This document shows positions 36,255-44,910 of a stretch of 64,000 nucleotides of DNA, piece by piece (position 1 is the first letter of the stretch; each line of letters opens with the position of its first letter). The notes below the pieces were generated by a model. The model was not told the origin of the DNA and did no database searches. It saw only the letters and a program-made list of their open reading frames with translations. A program made the position numbers and the translations under genes. Source of the DNA: Caballeronia ptereochthonis (GTDB taxonomy: Bacteria; Pseudomonadota; Gammaproteobacteria; Burkholderiales; Burkholderiaceae); the NCBI RefSeq assembly GCF_001545075.1, contig NZ_FCOB02000029.1, forward strand, positions 33,255 to 97,254. The letters are read 5' to 3'.

Positions 36255-37367
36255 TTATTGGCGCCATTGCAGACATTGCTGCCTAACCGCTTCATGCAGC
36301 GATTTTTCCTTCTCGAACACGCCGCGCAGCCAGGTCGCGTCGTTCGTGCCGCGCGCGATGTCGGCCACCTGCGCGAGTGCGGCTTGCGAGCCGAGCGCTT
36401 CGGCATGCGGACCGAGCACGTCGAGCGTTGCGAGAATGTCCTCGCCGATCGTGCGCCGCTCGCCCGTCTGCGGATGGATGCATGTGCCTTCCAGACCGAA
36501 GCGGCACGCCTCGAACCGGTTGAACGTGTACACGAGGTAATCGTCTTCCTTGGGCGTGAGCGGCTTGTCGAGCAGCAGATAGCGCGACAGCGTCTGGATG
36601 TAGCAGGCGATGGCGGCAGCGCGGTCGACGGAAAGCGGTGTGTCCATCACGCGGACTTCGATGGTGCCGTAGCCCGGCTTCGGCCGGATGTCCCAGTAGA
36701 AGTCCTTCATGCTGTTTACAACGCCGGTGTTCACCATCTTCGAGAAATACTCCTCGAAGCTGTCCCAGGTCAGCACGAACGGCGCGCGGCCCGAAAGCGG
36801 AAACGCGAACACCGAGTTCAGGCGCGCCGAGTGAAACCCGGTATCGACGCCCTGAATGTAGGGCGACGAAGCTGAAAGCGCGATGAAATGCGGGATGTAG
36901 CGCGACATCGAATGCAGCAGGAAGAGCGCGCTGTTCGGATCGGGACAGCCGATATGCACGTGCTGCCCGAACACCGTGAACTGCTTGGCGAGATAGCCGT
37001 ACAGCTCCGAGATGTACTGGAAGCGCGGCGCGTCGTAGATCTGCCGGTCGCTCCATTGCTGGAACGCGTGCGTGCCGCCGCCGGCGAGGCCGACGTTCAA
37101 CTGGTCCGCCGCCGCAACGAGCGTATCGCGGATCGTGCGCAAGTCGTTGACGGCCTGCTCGTGGGTCGTGCAGATGCCGGTCGAAAGCTCGATCATGCTT
37201 TCGGTGATTTCGGGCGTAATGTTGCCCGGAATCTTTTCGTCCTTGATCAGACGCATGAGGTCCGACGCGGCGCGGGTCAGATCGTAGTCGTGCGTATTGA
37301 CGACCTGGATCTCCAGCTCGACGCCGAACGTGAACGGTTCGGAATTGATGAATGGTTCGAGTGCCAT
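36255..37367 (-). CDS. ybdK: Carboxylate-amine ligase YbdK (glutamate-cysteine ligase type 2 family)
   Basis: This 370-residue ATP-grasp-like ligase of the GCS2 family has the N-terminus FTFGVELEIQVVNTHDYDL, the ATP/Mg motif FGQHVHIGCPD near residue 145, and IEVRVMDTPLSVDRAAAI. E. coli YbdK has weak glutamate-cysteine ligase activity; its physiological role is unclear. It is followed upstream by the antiporter gene 42 bases away on the same strand, so the two are probably cotranscribed. Confidence 0.92.
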   Translation of the reverse strand: MALEPFINSEPFTFGVELEIQVVNTHDYDLTRAASDLMRLIKDEKIPGNITPEITESMIELSTGICTTHEQAVNDLRTIRDTLVAAADQLNVGLAGGGTHAFQQWSDRQIYDAPRFQYISELYGYLAKQFTVFGQHVHIGCPDPNSALFLLHSMSRYIPHFIALSASSPYIQGVDTGFHSARLNSVFAFPLSGRAPFVLTWDSFEEYFSKMVNTGVVNSMKDFYWDIRPKPGYGTIEVRVMDTPLSVDRAAAIACYIQTLSRYLLLDKPLTPKEDDYLVYTFNRFEACRFGLEGTCIHPQTGERRTIGEDILATLDVLGPHAEALGSQAALAQVADIARGTNDATWLRGVFEKEKSLHEAVRQQCLQWRQ

Positions 37368-37409
37368 GGCGCCTCTTGAATGATCAATGCTTGAGCAGGC
37401 CCGGCGCGC

Positions 37410-38612
37410 TCATTCGCGCCGCTCGCCCACGGCCGAAAGGCTGCGGTACACCACGAACGGCGTCACGATCTGGAGCACGACGATGGAGCACATGACGATC
37501 GCGCGCAGCGTGGGATCGTAGTCGGGATAGAGCACGTACATATCGTCGACGAGCAGGTACGCGAGCGCTGACATCGGCGTGAGTGCGACGCCGAGCGCCA
37601 CGCCCTGCTTCCAGTCGAGTCCGCTCGGCCTGGCGAAAATCAGCACGCCGACGAGCTTGCCGACGAAACGCGCAACGATCAGGCCCAGCGCCGCAACGCC
37701 GCCGAGCGCGATATCGTGCCAGTGAAACGACGTGAGCGTCAGTGCAAAAAGGATGACTGTGAGCAGCCATCCGGCGGAGCCGAAGTGCGACGGCCACAAC
37801 TGCGGCCTTTCGTCCGCGTTCTTCACGATGATGCCCGCGGCGAGCAGCGACAGAATCGTCGAGAGCTTGAAGATGTGCGCGACCGCGATGGCCAGCAGCA
37901 CGAGCCCGAAGAGCGCGACGAACGAATGCTCGTCGGTCGGGGGAAGGCGCCGCGCCAGCAAATTGCACGCGCGCGCGAGCAGGAACGCGAGCACGAGCGA
38001 GCCGATCAGCAGATAAAGCGGCTGCAGAATGGTCGCAAACGTATTGCCGTAGATTTCCTGATGCAGCACGCCCGCCGCAAGTTTTTCGACGATCACCGCA
38101 TACATGCTGTTGAGCGCGGTCAGTGTCAGGAGACGCTGCGTGACCTGTCCTTCGGCGCGCAACTCGGTTTTCAATTGAATGACCATCGCGGGCGACGTGG
38201 CCATCGCGATTGCGGCGATCACGACCGACGGCATCGTCGGCACGTTGAGGAGTATCAGCGCGATCAGCACGAGGCCGAACGTGAGCGTCGACTCGGCGAT
38301 GCTCGACAGGATCAGATGCGGATTGCGGCGAATCCAGCGCAGGTCGAGCCGGCCGCCGAGTTCGAAGAGCAGCAGACCCAGCGCGACGTCGAGCAGCGGC
38401 CGCGACAGGCCGCCCGCGCTGGAGTCGATCACGCCGAGGCCCGCGTTGCCCGCGATCAGCCCGATCACCGCATAGCCGGTGATGCGCGGCAGACGCCATG
38501 CGCGCCAAAGCAGCTCTCCGGCAAGTCCCGCCGTGACGAGCGCGAGACCGGCCCAGAGAATGGCGTCGGGTTCGAGTGGCCAGGCGGGCAGAAATGAAAA
38601 TGCCGAATTCAT
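37410..38612 (-). CDS. Cation:proton antiporter (CPA2/Kef-type membrane domain)
   Basis: This 400-residue membrane protein of about twelve helices matches the Na+/H+ exchanger domain of Kef-type transporters: GYAVIGLIAGNAGLG, the LLLFELGGRLDLRWI segment and the MATSPAMVIQLKTELRAEGQV region. The usual GLxxRxD-type KTN/TrkA-N ligand-gated domain is absent, so it ends after the membrane domain. The ion (Na or K) cannot be told. It lies upstream of ybdK. Confidence 0.88.
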   Translation of the reverse strand: MNSAFSFLPAWPLEPDAILWAGLALVTAGLAGELLWRAWRLPRITGYAVIGLIAGNAGLGVIDSSAGGLSRPLLDVALGLLLFELGGRLDLRWIRRNPHLILSSIAESTLTFGLVLIALILLNVPTMPSVVIAAIAMATSPAMVIQLKTELRAEGQVTQRLLTLTALNSMYAVIVEKLAAGVLHQEIYGNTFATILQPLYLLIGSLVLAFLLARACNLLARRLPPTDEHSFVALFGLVLLAIAVAHIFKLSTILSLLAAGIIVKNADERPQLWPSHFGSAGWLLTVILFALTLTSFHWHDIALGGVAALGLIVARFVGKLVGVLIFARPSGLDWKQGVALGVALTPMSALAYLLVDDMYVLYPDYDPTLRAIVMCSIVVLQIVTPFVVYRSLSAVGERRE

Positions 38613-38805
38613 CGTGTTGGCTTCTCCTTCGTTGCTGCTAGCTACGGGTGCACGTTCCGTCGCGTGACGTCACATCGACCGCGCGACGCTCGCGGGCGAC
38701 GCGCATCCGCCCGGCCAGGCGAGCGTTGGTTCATTCAGGCGAAACGAAATACGAACGAACACGGCGTCACGGTCAGGCCGTGCACGAATTAGACGACGCG
38801 TCCGG

Positions 38806-39021
38806 CTAGCGGCGGAGCGCTTCGCGTGCCGCCGATGTCGCACCGGAGTTCCTGGATCCGGGTGACACAGACGATGCATGCGGCGCTCGCCCGATTGCCG
38901 AGCCGGACACAGCAAACGACGATGCGGCTTCGTTGATCAGATTCTTGGCGCGCACCCATCGTTCCATTGAAGCGGTCGCCGTCTGAACGGCGCGACGCAG
39001 GAAGAAGCGCGATTGTGCCAT
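38806..39021 (-). CDS. Possible small hypothetical protein
   Basis: This 71-residue frame opens MAQSRFFLRRAVQTATASME, with codon choice in its first half like neighbouring genes. GAGG and GGGG lie just upstream of the ATG. It is basic and Ser/Ala-rich towards the end, and no domain is recognised. It fills part of the 825-base gap between the antiporter and mnmC and sits next to the right DnaA-box cluster. It could also be non-coding. Confidence 0.35.
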   Translation of the reverse strand: MAQSRFFLRRAVQTATASMERWVRAKNLINEAASSFAVSGSAIGRAPHASSVSPGSRNSGATSAAREALRR

Positions 39022-39191
39022 ACCTCGATGCCCCTGACAGAAAGTCCAAACGCATGATTCTTATGAAGTAAAAGCGACTGCCGAGCTCGGACGGAAATGG
39101 AAAAGCTGACCGGTTGCATGAATCGGACGTACGGATTTCCTTGTCTTGCAGCGGGCCGATGGCCTCGCCGTCAGGTGTTTACAGGTTTACT
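39022..39191. other. Non-coding stretch left of the right DnaA-box cluster
   Basis: No gene or convincing promoter is seen. The sequence becomes AT-richer from about 39170, leading into the origin-like module. Confidence 0.35.
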
Positions 39192-39432
39192 GTATATAAA
39201 CGTAGTAGTAGTTAACAAGCGTCCGCGCGCGCTGTGGATAACATCGATTTTGTCTTTCCATTCAATCAATTGGAAAAAGCAAAAGCAGGCCGTAAACATG
39301 TTCGCGCGCCGCGGTAAACCCGGAACAACTTTTCGGGCGTCGAACGGTGCCTGCGGGTTGTCCCGTTTACGTGCACATCGAGTGCACACGTCTTTCGCCT
39401 GCAATTCGACGGGTTATCCACAACGTGCCGGG
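39192..39432. other. DnaA-box cluster, right copy of a duplicated origin-like module
   Basis: Two perfect DnaA boxes face each other: TGTGGATAA (39233-39241) and TTATCCACA (39414-39422). AT-rich TGTATATAAA and GTTAAC precede the first. The second is followed, nine bases on, by GGATAA, with the same spacing as in the left copy read in reverse. Both copies share CGGGTTATCCACA at one end and TAGTAGTTAACAA...GCTGTGGA at the other. It lies directly before the mnmC stop codon (39438), between the antiporter and mnmC. Confidence 0.6.
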
Positions 39433-39437
39433 GATAA

Positions 39438-41261
39438 CTACGCCAGGCCGATTTCCCCGTGGCGCAATGCTCGTAGCAAGAAGCGCGCGGGATCGATCGC
39501 TTCGGCCAGTTCCCGCTCGATGGGCCACGGCTCGCCCTCGATCTGCGATGCGATCAGCTCGGCCGCGAGCGTCGCCCAGATCAGACCGCGCGAGCCGAAA
39601 GCGAATGCGCCGAAGAGACCCGGCATGCGCGGCAGGTCGAGCGGCCATGCGCCCGAGAATCGATGCGCATCGCGGCGCGCGATGTGTTCGTCGGCTAGCT
39701 GGCCGATCATCGGCATGCGGTCGCTCGTCACGCAGCGGAACGCGACGCGGCCCTGGCGTACCTCGTCGGACCGCAGCGAAAGTCCGGGCAGCATGCCCGC
39801 GATGCGGTCCATGTTCTCGATGTGCCCGGCCTCGCGAATCTCGGGGCCGGGATCGTCGATGTCGTAAGTTGCGCCGATGAGCGTGCCCTGCGCGCCGAGC
39901 GGCACCGCGTAACCTTCGCCGATCACCGGCACGCGCAGCGCATCGAGCGCGCGTGCGTCGAGGACGCTCAGTTGGCCGCGCACGATGCGCGTCGGTTGAC
40001 CGTAGAGGCCCGCGAGACGCGCGGCGTCGTGCGCATTGGCCAGCACCATGACCGGTGCGCCGGCGATTTCGTTGCCGTTCGCGTCGAATGCTCGCCAGAC
40101 CCGGCCATCGTGCGCGATGCGCGCCACTTCGGTATTCATTCGCGTGGTGATGCGATCGCATGCATCGGCGAGCTGCGCGGTGCATATCGCCGCCGGCGAA
40201 ATTGCGCCGCCATGCGGAAAGAACCAGCCGCCGCGCGCGACCTCGATGCCCGCGATCCGCGATGCTTCCGTTCGCGTCACCGGCTGCACATAGTCGGGCG
40301 GGTACGCGAAGCGCGCGATGGCGGCCGCGAGCGCATCGGCGTCTTCGGGCGTATCGGCGATCTGAAGCAGGCCTGCATCGCTTCTTCGCAAGTCGTGACC
40401 CGCGTGTTCGAGCGCCCGCCAGCGATGCTGCGCATGGAGAAATCCGGCGCGCGTGAGGCGCGCGGCGACGCTGTCGTCGCGCCAGACGATCGGATGAAAC
40501 ACGCCCGCCGGATTGCCCGATGCATCGCGCGCGGGTAAGGCGTGGCGATCGATCAGCGTGACGCGCCAGCCGCGCTCGGCAAGCCGCGAACTCAACGCGC
40601 AGCCCGCCAGACCCGCGCCGATGACGATGGCTTCGCGCGCGCTCGCATCGCAAGGAAGCGGCGGTTCGTGGCGGCGCACGCGCCAGCGTGGCGCGAAGCG
40701 CGCGGTCAACGCACCAGGCCACGCGCCAGGCGCGAGTTCGAAGCCCGCGGCTTCGAGCGCGCGCGGCAGTTGCGCATGCGCTTCTTCGGGTGCGATCAGG
40801 CAAACGGTAGCGTCGTCGCCCGCGAGACGCGCGAGCGTTTTGCACAGCCTGCGCGGATCATCGGCTTCTTGCCCGTCCGTCATGTCGATGTGAAACGCAT
40901 CGGCGCGCAGCCACACTCCGGATAGCAACGCGTGCGCATCGTCGCCGATTGCGAGCGTCAGCACCACACGCCCCGCATCGAACTCCAGCCGGTGCACGCC
41001 CGGCACGCGCATCGGCCAGGCGCGCGCGAGCTCGGCTGCGAGCGGCGATGCATCGTCCGAAGGCGGATCGTCGAGTGCTTCGAGCGGCGCGATCGCGACG
41101 ACGTGCAGTCGATCGCAGCGCGCATCGTCGTTGCGCCAGCTCTGCCAGGCGGCGAGAAAGACGCCGCCATGCATGAATGTCGTATCGACCAGCGTAAAGA
41201 CGCGCTTGCGCCGCCAGCGCGCGGGAAGATCGTGCGGCCCGAGAAGCGAGGATTCGGTCAT
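39438..41261 (-). CDS. mnmC: MnmC-type tRNA cmnm5s2U34 FAD oxidoreductase with degenerate methyltransferase half
   Basis: In its standard bifunctional form MnmC finishes mnm5s2U34 in tRNA: an FAD oxidoreductase domain removes the carboxymethyl group and a methyltransferase domain adds the methyl. Here residues from about 210 (IVIGAGLAGCALSSRLAERG, SGNPAGVFHPI, GLFGAFAFGSRGLIWA) form an intact FAD domain. In residues 1-200 the SAM-binding glycine motif of MnmC (ETGFGTGLNFL-like) appears as VDTTFMHGGVFLAAW, and the LDGFAPAKNPxMW motif as HIDMTDGQEADDP. The methyltransferase may be inactive. Full length 607 residues. Confidence 0.88.
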   Translation of the reverse strand: MTESSLLGPHDLPARWRRKRVFTLVDTTFMHGGVFLAAWQSWRNDDARCDRLHVVAIAPLEALDDPPSDDASPLAAELARAWPMRVPGVHRLEFDAGRVVLTLAIGDDAHALLSGVWLRADAFHIDMTDGQEADDPRRLCKTLARLAGDDATVCLIAPEEAHAQLPRALEAAGFELAPGAWPGALTARFAPRWRVRRHEPPLPCDASAREAIVIGAGLAGCALSSRLAERGWRVTLIDRHALPARDASGNPAGVFHPIVWRDDSVAARLTRAGFLHAQHRWRALEHAGHDLRRSDAGLLQIADTPEDADALAAAIARFAYPPDYVQPVTRTEASRIAGIEVARGGWFFPHGGAISPAAICTAQLADACDRITTRMNTEVARIAHDGRVWRAFDANGNEIAGAPVMVLANAHDAARLAGLYGQPTRIVRGQLSVLDARALDALRVPVIGEGYAVPLGAQGTLIGATYDIDDPGPEIREAGHIENMDRIAGMLPGLSLRSDEVRQGRVAFRCVTSDRMPMIGQLADEHIARRDAHRFSGAWPLDLPRMPGLFGAFAFGSRGLIWATLAAELIASQIEGEPWPIERELAEAIDPARFLLRALRHGEIGLA

Positions 41262-41309
41262 TCGATGTGGATCAAGGAGAGCTTTGCTACGGATGCGGGT
41301 TCCGAAGGA

Positions 41310-42356
41310 TCAGGCGGACGACGACTTCCCGACGACACGCGCCGCATCGCTCGCGGCGGCGTCGAGAAGGAGCGGATCCAGCGCGTAACCGGCGGCGCGC
41401 CATGCCGCGAGTCCGCCCATCAGCGGCGCGACGTCGGTGAAGCCGTGCGAAGTCAGTTCCCGGGCGGCGAGCGCCGCGGATACTTCGTTCGGGCAATCGC
41501 AGTAGGTCACGAGCTTGCGGTCGCGGGAGATTCCCGAAAGCCGGGACGCGATCTCGTCATCGAGAAGCAGTGCGCCGGGAATCGCATAGGGATCCATCGC
41601 GCGGCGCTCGCGGCGGCGCACGTCGACGACGAGCGGCGGCGGCTCGCCCGCGAGCAGCGCGCGCAGCGTCGCGATATCGATGCGCGCCATGCGCAGCTTG
41701 CGCAACAGCGACACTCGCTGCCACCAGCGGGCCGCGAGATACAGCGCGAGTGCGACGGCCCCGACCGCGATCACGCCGTGCCCGAGCCAGTCGAGCCACG
41801 CTAGCGCCGTATCGACGAGATCCGCGAACATCGCGCCGAACGCGACGCCGATTCCGGACCATAGCAGTGCGCCGAGCGCGTCATAGAGGAGAAAGCTGCC
41901 GAAGCCGATACCGGTTGCGCCCGCGACGGGAATCGCCAGCGTCGAAAGCCCGGGGATGAACTTCGACACTGCGAGGATGCGCACGCCGAAGCGCCCGAAG
42001 AAGCTGGCGCTGCGGCTCACGCAGGTATCGCGCGAGAGCGAGAGCTTGCACATGAAGGCGAGCACGCGGCTGCCGTAGCGGCGTCCGAGCCAGAACCAGA
42101 GGGTGTCGCCGATGAGCGCGGCGATGCTCGCCGTGACGACGATCGCCACGAGCGGCCCGAATGCTGCCGATGGAAAAAGCGGGAGCCAGCCCGAAGTCAG
42201 CGCCGAAAAAGTGCCCGGAGCGAAGCTTGCCGAGACTGCGATCGCACCCGTCAAAGCCAGTGTGGGCAAGGCTGGGAGCGGCAGGCCGAGACATTCGAGG
42301 AGAACGTTGGCAAAAACCAACGGCAACCCGTATTCGATGATCAGCTCGCGTAGCAT
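41310..42356 (-). CDS. DedA-family membrane protein with C-terminal rhodanese domain
   Basis: This 348-residue protein has a DedA/VTT membrane domain (residues about 1-215) with ESSGLPLPALPT-like LECLGLPLPALPTLALTG and the conserved FGRFGVRILAVSKFIPGLST. A rhodanese-like domain follows from about 240 (PPLVVDVRRRER, loop YCDCPNEVSAALAARE). DedA proteins help flip undecaprenyl phosphate and phospholipids. The rhodanese loop holds two Cys, but its precise activity is unknown. The ATG at 42356 suits the first membrane segment; the frame extends upstream. Confidence 0.88.
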   Translation of the reverse strand: MLRELIIEYGLPLVFANVLLECLGLPLPALPTLALTGAIAVSASFAPGTFSALTSGWLPLFPSAAFGPLVAIVVTASIAALIGDTLWFWLGRRYGSRVLAFMCKLSLSRDTCVSRSASFFGRFGVRILAVSKFIPGLSTLAIPVAGATGIGFGSFLLYDALGALLWSGIGVAFGAMFADLVDTALAWLDWLGHGVIAVGAVALALYLAARWWQRVSLLRKLRMARIDIATLRALLAGEPPPLVVDVRRRERRAMDPYAIPGALLLDDEIASRLSGISRDRKLVTYCDCPNEVSAALAARELTSHGFTDVAPLMGGLAAWRAAGYALDPLLLDAAASDAARVVGKSSSA

Positions 42357-42576
42357 GGATCGGACCCAGGTATCCTGCGACAAAAAACCGGCCGGGAGCC
42401 CCGAAAATTTAAGGGTAAATCTTTGAAACCCTTGTCCTGATTGGGTTTGCGCTGCGCTATCATACCAAGCGCCGCGTGTAGAGGCGGCGTGAAGGCGACG
42501 AAGTGGAGCAACGCCGGTGAAGTCGCGCGAAACAACGCCGATTCGTCGGACGGGCACGCCAGAAGGCCGTCCCTAC

Positions 42577-42604
42577 TCGACTGCACGGCTTGCGCACGTA
42601 TAAT
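42577..42604 (+). promoter_or_regulatory. Predicted sigma-70-type promoter of the HU gene
   Basis: TCGACT (42577-42582, 4/6) and a perfect TATAAT (42599-42604) are spaced by 16 bases, about 50 bases upstream of the HU start codon. AAGGAA precedes the ATG at 42654. Confidence 0.6.
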
Positions 42605-42653
42605 CGGCGCGTTCGCGCTGTTCGTGTCAACCTAAACTGATAAAGGAACCTTA

Positions 42654-42932
42654 ATGAACAAACAGGAATTGATCGACGCCGTAGCCGCTCAGACCGGCGC
42701 AAGCAAGGCTCAAACCGGCGAAACGCTGGACACGTTGCTCGAAGTGATCAAGAAGGCTGTCTCGAAAGGTGACGCAGTGCAGTTGATCGGCTTCGGCAGC
42801 TTCGGTTCAGGAAAGCGCGCAGCGCGCACGGGCCGCAACCCGAAGACCGGCGAATCCATCAAGATTCCGGCCGCAAAGACGGTCAAGTTTACGGCTGGCA
42901 AGGCATTCAAGGACGCAGTGAACAAGCGGTAA
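42654..42932 (+). CDS. hupB: DNA-binding protein HU
   Basis: This 92-residue nucleoid protein is of the HU/IHF fold: MNKQELIDAVAAQTGASKAQ, core VQLIGFGSFGSGKRAARTGRNPKTGE with the DNA-intercalating Pro of the beta-arm (the NPKTG turn), and a C-terminal helix KFTAGKAFKDAVN. It bends and compacts DNA and also helps initiation at oriC in E. coli. It has its own promoter and a strong terminator, so it is monocistronic. Confidence 0.95.
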   Translation: MNKQELIDAVAAQTGASKAQTGETLDTLLEVIKKAVSKGDAVQLIGFGSFGSGKRAARTGRNPKTGESIKIPAAKTVKFTAGKAFKDAVNKR

Positions 42933-42978
42933 GTAACTTGCCGATTGTCAGGCTACTCGAGGTAGCCGGTTATACATG

Positions 42979-43002
42979 ACCCGCCTTTGGCGGGTTTTTT
43001 TT
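42979..43002 (+). terminator. Rho-independent terminator of the HU gene
   Basis: A perfect 7-bp stem (ACCCGCC/GGCGGGT, 3-base loop) is followed by eight T residues on the plus strand. Confidence 0.93.
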
Positions 43003-43060
43003 CGCCTGAAGCCGGGTGCCGGGTCGGCCGGCTTGCGATTGCAGCAGGCCGGCGACGCGA

Positions 43061-44326
43061 TCAATGCCGATGGTCTTCACAATCGCAATCGGGGCCGTGA
43101 TCGTGATCGTGCTCATGGTCGTGATCGTGCTCTTCCACTTCCCATGCGGGGAACGGATCGGCAAAACGACTCCAGCCGTCCGGGCCGAGCGCCCATTCGT
43201 CGTCGGTGAGCAGGCATGCATCGAATGTGTCCTGCCATGCGGCGGGATCGATATTCAGGCCGATCAGCACCAGCTCCTGACGCCGGTCGCCGATGCTGTT
43301 GTCGTCCGGATCGCCGTACCATTCAGCGACGATCTCCGCTTCCAGCTCCGGGTCGTCGGCCGGCCACTCGCTGCGATCCTGAGCCGCCCACCACACGCCC
43401 GCCGGACCATGCCGGCATGTGCCGCCCGCTTGCGAAAGCGAGCCGCCCACATCGCTTCTCGTCGCGAGCCAGAAGAAGCCCCTCGCGCGCAGGATGCCCG
43501 GCCATTCCTGATGCAGCAGGTTCCACAAGCGCTCCGGATGAAACGGCCGCCGCGCGCGATATACGAAATGGCCTACGCCGAACGCATCGGGTTCATCGCT
43601 CGACGGATGCTCGCCGTTGAGAATCGCGAGCCAGCCAGGCGCGCTCGCGGTCGTATCGAAATCGAAGCGGCCGGTGTCGAGGATTTCATCGGGCGGCACG
43701 TTGCCCGACTGCGCCTTCACCTGAACCGCGCGCGGATTGAGACCGTGCAGGATGCGCGCGATCTTCTCCACTTCGTCGGCATCGGCGAGGTCGGTCTTGC
43801 TGATGATGATCACGTCGCAGAACTCGATCTGTTCGACGAGCGTTTCGACGACCGTCCTGCCGTCTTCATCGTGGCTCTCCGCCGCAAGGCCCCGTTCCGC
43901 CAGCGAATCGGAAGACGCGTAGTCGCGCATGAAGCGCGTGGCGTCGATCACGGTGACGAAGGTATCGAGATGGGCGCGGCCCGCGAGCGTGGCGTCATCG
44001 TCGTCGCCGAAAGCGAGACTTTCGGCGATCGCCATGGGATCGGCCGTGCCCGGCGACTCGACGACGATCGCATCGAATCGCTGCTGTCCGGCGAGCCAGG
44101 CGATCGCGCCTTCGAGGGCTTCCATCGACCGGTCGCCCAGGGTCAGCAGCATGCACCCGTTGGGCAGCTCGGCGGTTTCCCGGTCCGCGCCCTGAACGGC
44201 CTTGCCGCATGTCACGGCGCCGATGCGCACGCCGTCCGCGTTCGCGAGCAATGCATCGGCGAGTGTGGTCTTGCCTGCGCCGGCGAATCCAGACAGCACG
44301 GTGATGGGCAGTGGCGATTGGTTCAT
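43061..44326 (-). CDS. CobW/COG0523-family GTPase with histidine-rich tail but altered CxCC motif
   Basis: This 421-residue P-loop GTPase of the metal-chaperone family has Walker A SGFAGAGKTT at residues about 11-20, a Mg/Walker B segment IVVESPGTADPMAIAESL and base-specificity motif ISKTDLADADE. A C-terminal CobW_C domain and a tail of repeated His-Asp (EHDHDHEHDHDHGPDCDCED) follow. The hallmark NGCxCC, the zinc site of the family, reads NGCMLLTL here, losing two Cys. The tail may take over metal binding. The ATG at 44326 is chosen; the frame extends to a TTG at 44353. Likely zinc homeostasis by family resemblance only. Confidence 0.88.
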   Translation of the reverse strand: MNQSPLPITVLSGFAGAGKTTLADALLANADGVRIGAVTCGKAVQGADRETAELPNGCMLLTLGDRSMEALEGAIAWLAGQQRFDAIVVESPGTADPMAIAESLAFGDDDDATLAGRAHLDTFVTVIDATRFMRDYASSDSLAERGLAAESHDEDGRTVVETLVEQIEFCDVIIISKTDLADADEVEKIARILHGLNPRAVQVKAQSGNVPPDEILDTGRFDFDTTASAPGWLAILNGEHPSSDEPDAFGVGHFVYRARRPFHPERLWNLLHQEWPGILRARGFFWLATRSDVGGSLSQAGGTCRHGPAGVWWAAQDRSEWPADDPELEAEIVAEWYGDPDDNSIGDRRQELVLIGLNIDPAAWQDTFDACLLTDDEWALGPDGWSRFADPFPAWEVEEHDHDHEHDHDHGPDCDCEDHRH

Positions 44327-44463
44327 TGCAGTGGAGGCGTGAGGAAGGCGCAAGCGCGCGAGCGCAACCCCGCGCGGCCGATCGGGCCGCGCAGGTCATC
44401 GAATAGGGGATTGTGCATCAAATGCGCGGGGGCCGGCGCACGCGGACGACAGGCGTGGAAGGC

Positions 44464-44910
44464 TCAGCGCGTGGCCTGGAGCAGTTTCCAGCGCCGCAGG
44501 ATCTCGATGATCTGCGCCGAGTACTTGTCGCGCAGCGCCGGTGTTTCGGAATGGTAAGCACCGACCGCCTGCCACGAATTGCCATACTTGTTCATCTTCT
44601 GGCGCAGATGCCACGCGGCCACATACACGCTCTTGCACGGCTCCATCAGCGTGCCGCTGGAAATGCCGTACTGAGCGAGCGTGTTCAGATGGATCGAGTT
44701 GATCTGCATCAACCCGTAATCGGTGGAGCCGTTCGCGTTCTTGTTGATGGCGTCGGGCTTGTTGTGGGATTCCTGCCAGGCGATTGCACGCAGGATGAGG
44801 GGATTGACCTTCTGGTATTTCGCCGCTTCGTCGAAGCAGTCTGCGTGTGCGGAAGCGGCAGCCAGCATGGCGCCGCAGCCTATCGCAAGTAATCGCAGGA
44901 TTCTCTTCAT
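44464..44910 (-). CDS. Secreted lytic transglycosylase (IagB/SLT-type)
   Basis: This 148-residue periplasmic muramidase has signal peptide MKRILRLLAIGCGAMLAAAS..., cleaved near AHAD. The SLT catalytic Glu lies in AIAWQESHNKPDAINKN, and the motif STDYGLMQINSIHLN is typical of the IagB/IpgF class. Such enzymes open peptidoglycan for secretion systems, pili or flagella. The start at 44910 has GAAGGAAG five bases upstream. It is divergent from the gsp operon, which begins 600 bases away, so a link to type II secretion is possible but unproven. Confidence 0.9.
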   Translation of the reverse strand: MKRILRLLAIGCGAMLAAASAHADCFDEAAKYQKVNPLILRAIAWQESHNKPDAINKNANGSTDYGLMQINSIHLNTLAQYGISSGTLMEPCKSVYVAAWHLRQKMNKYGNSWQAVGAYHSETPALRDKYSAQIIEILRRWKLLQATR

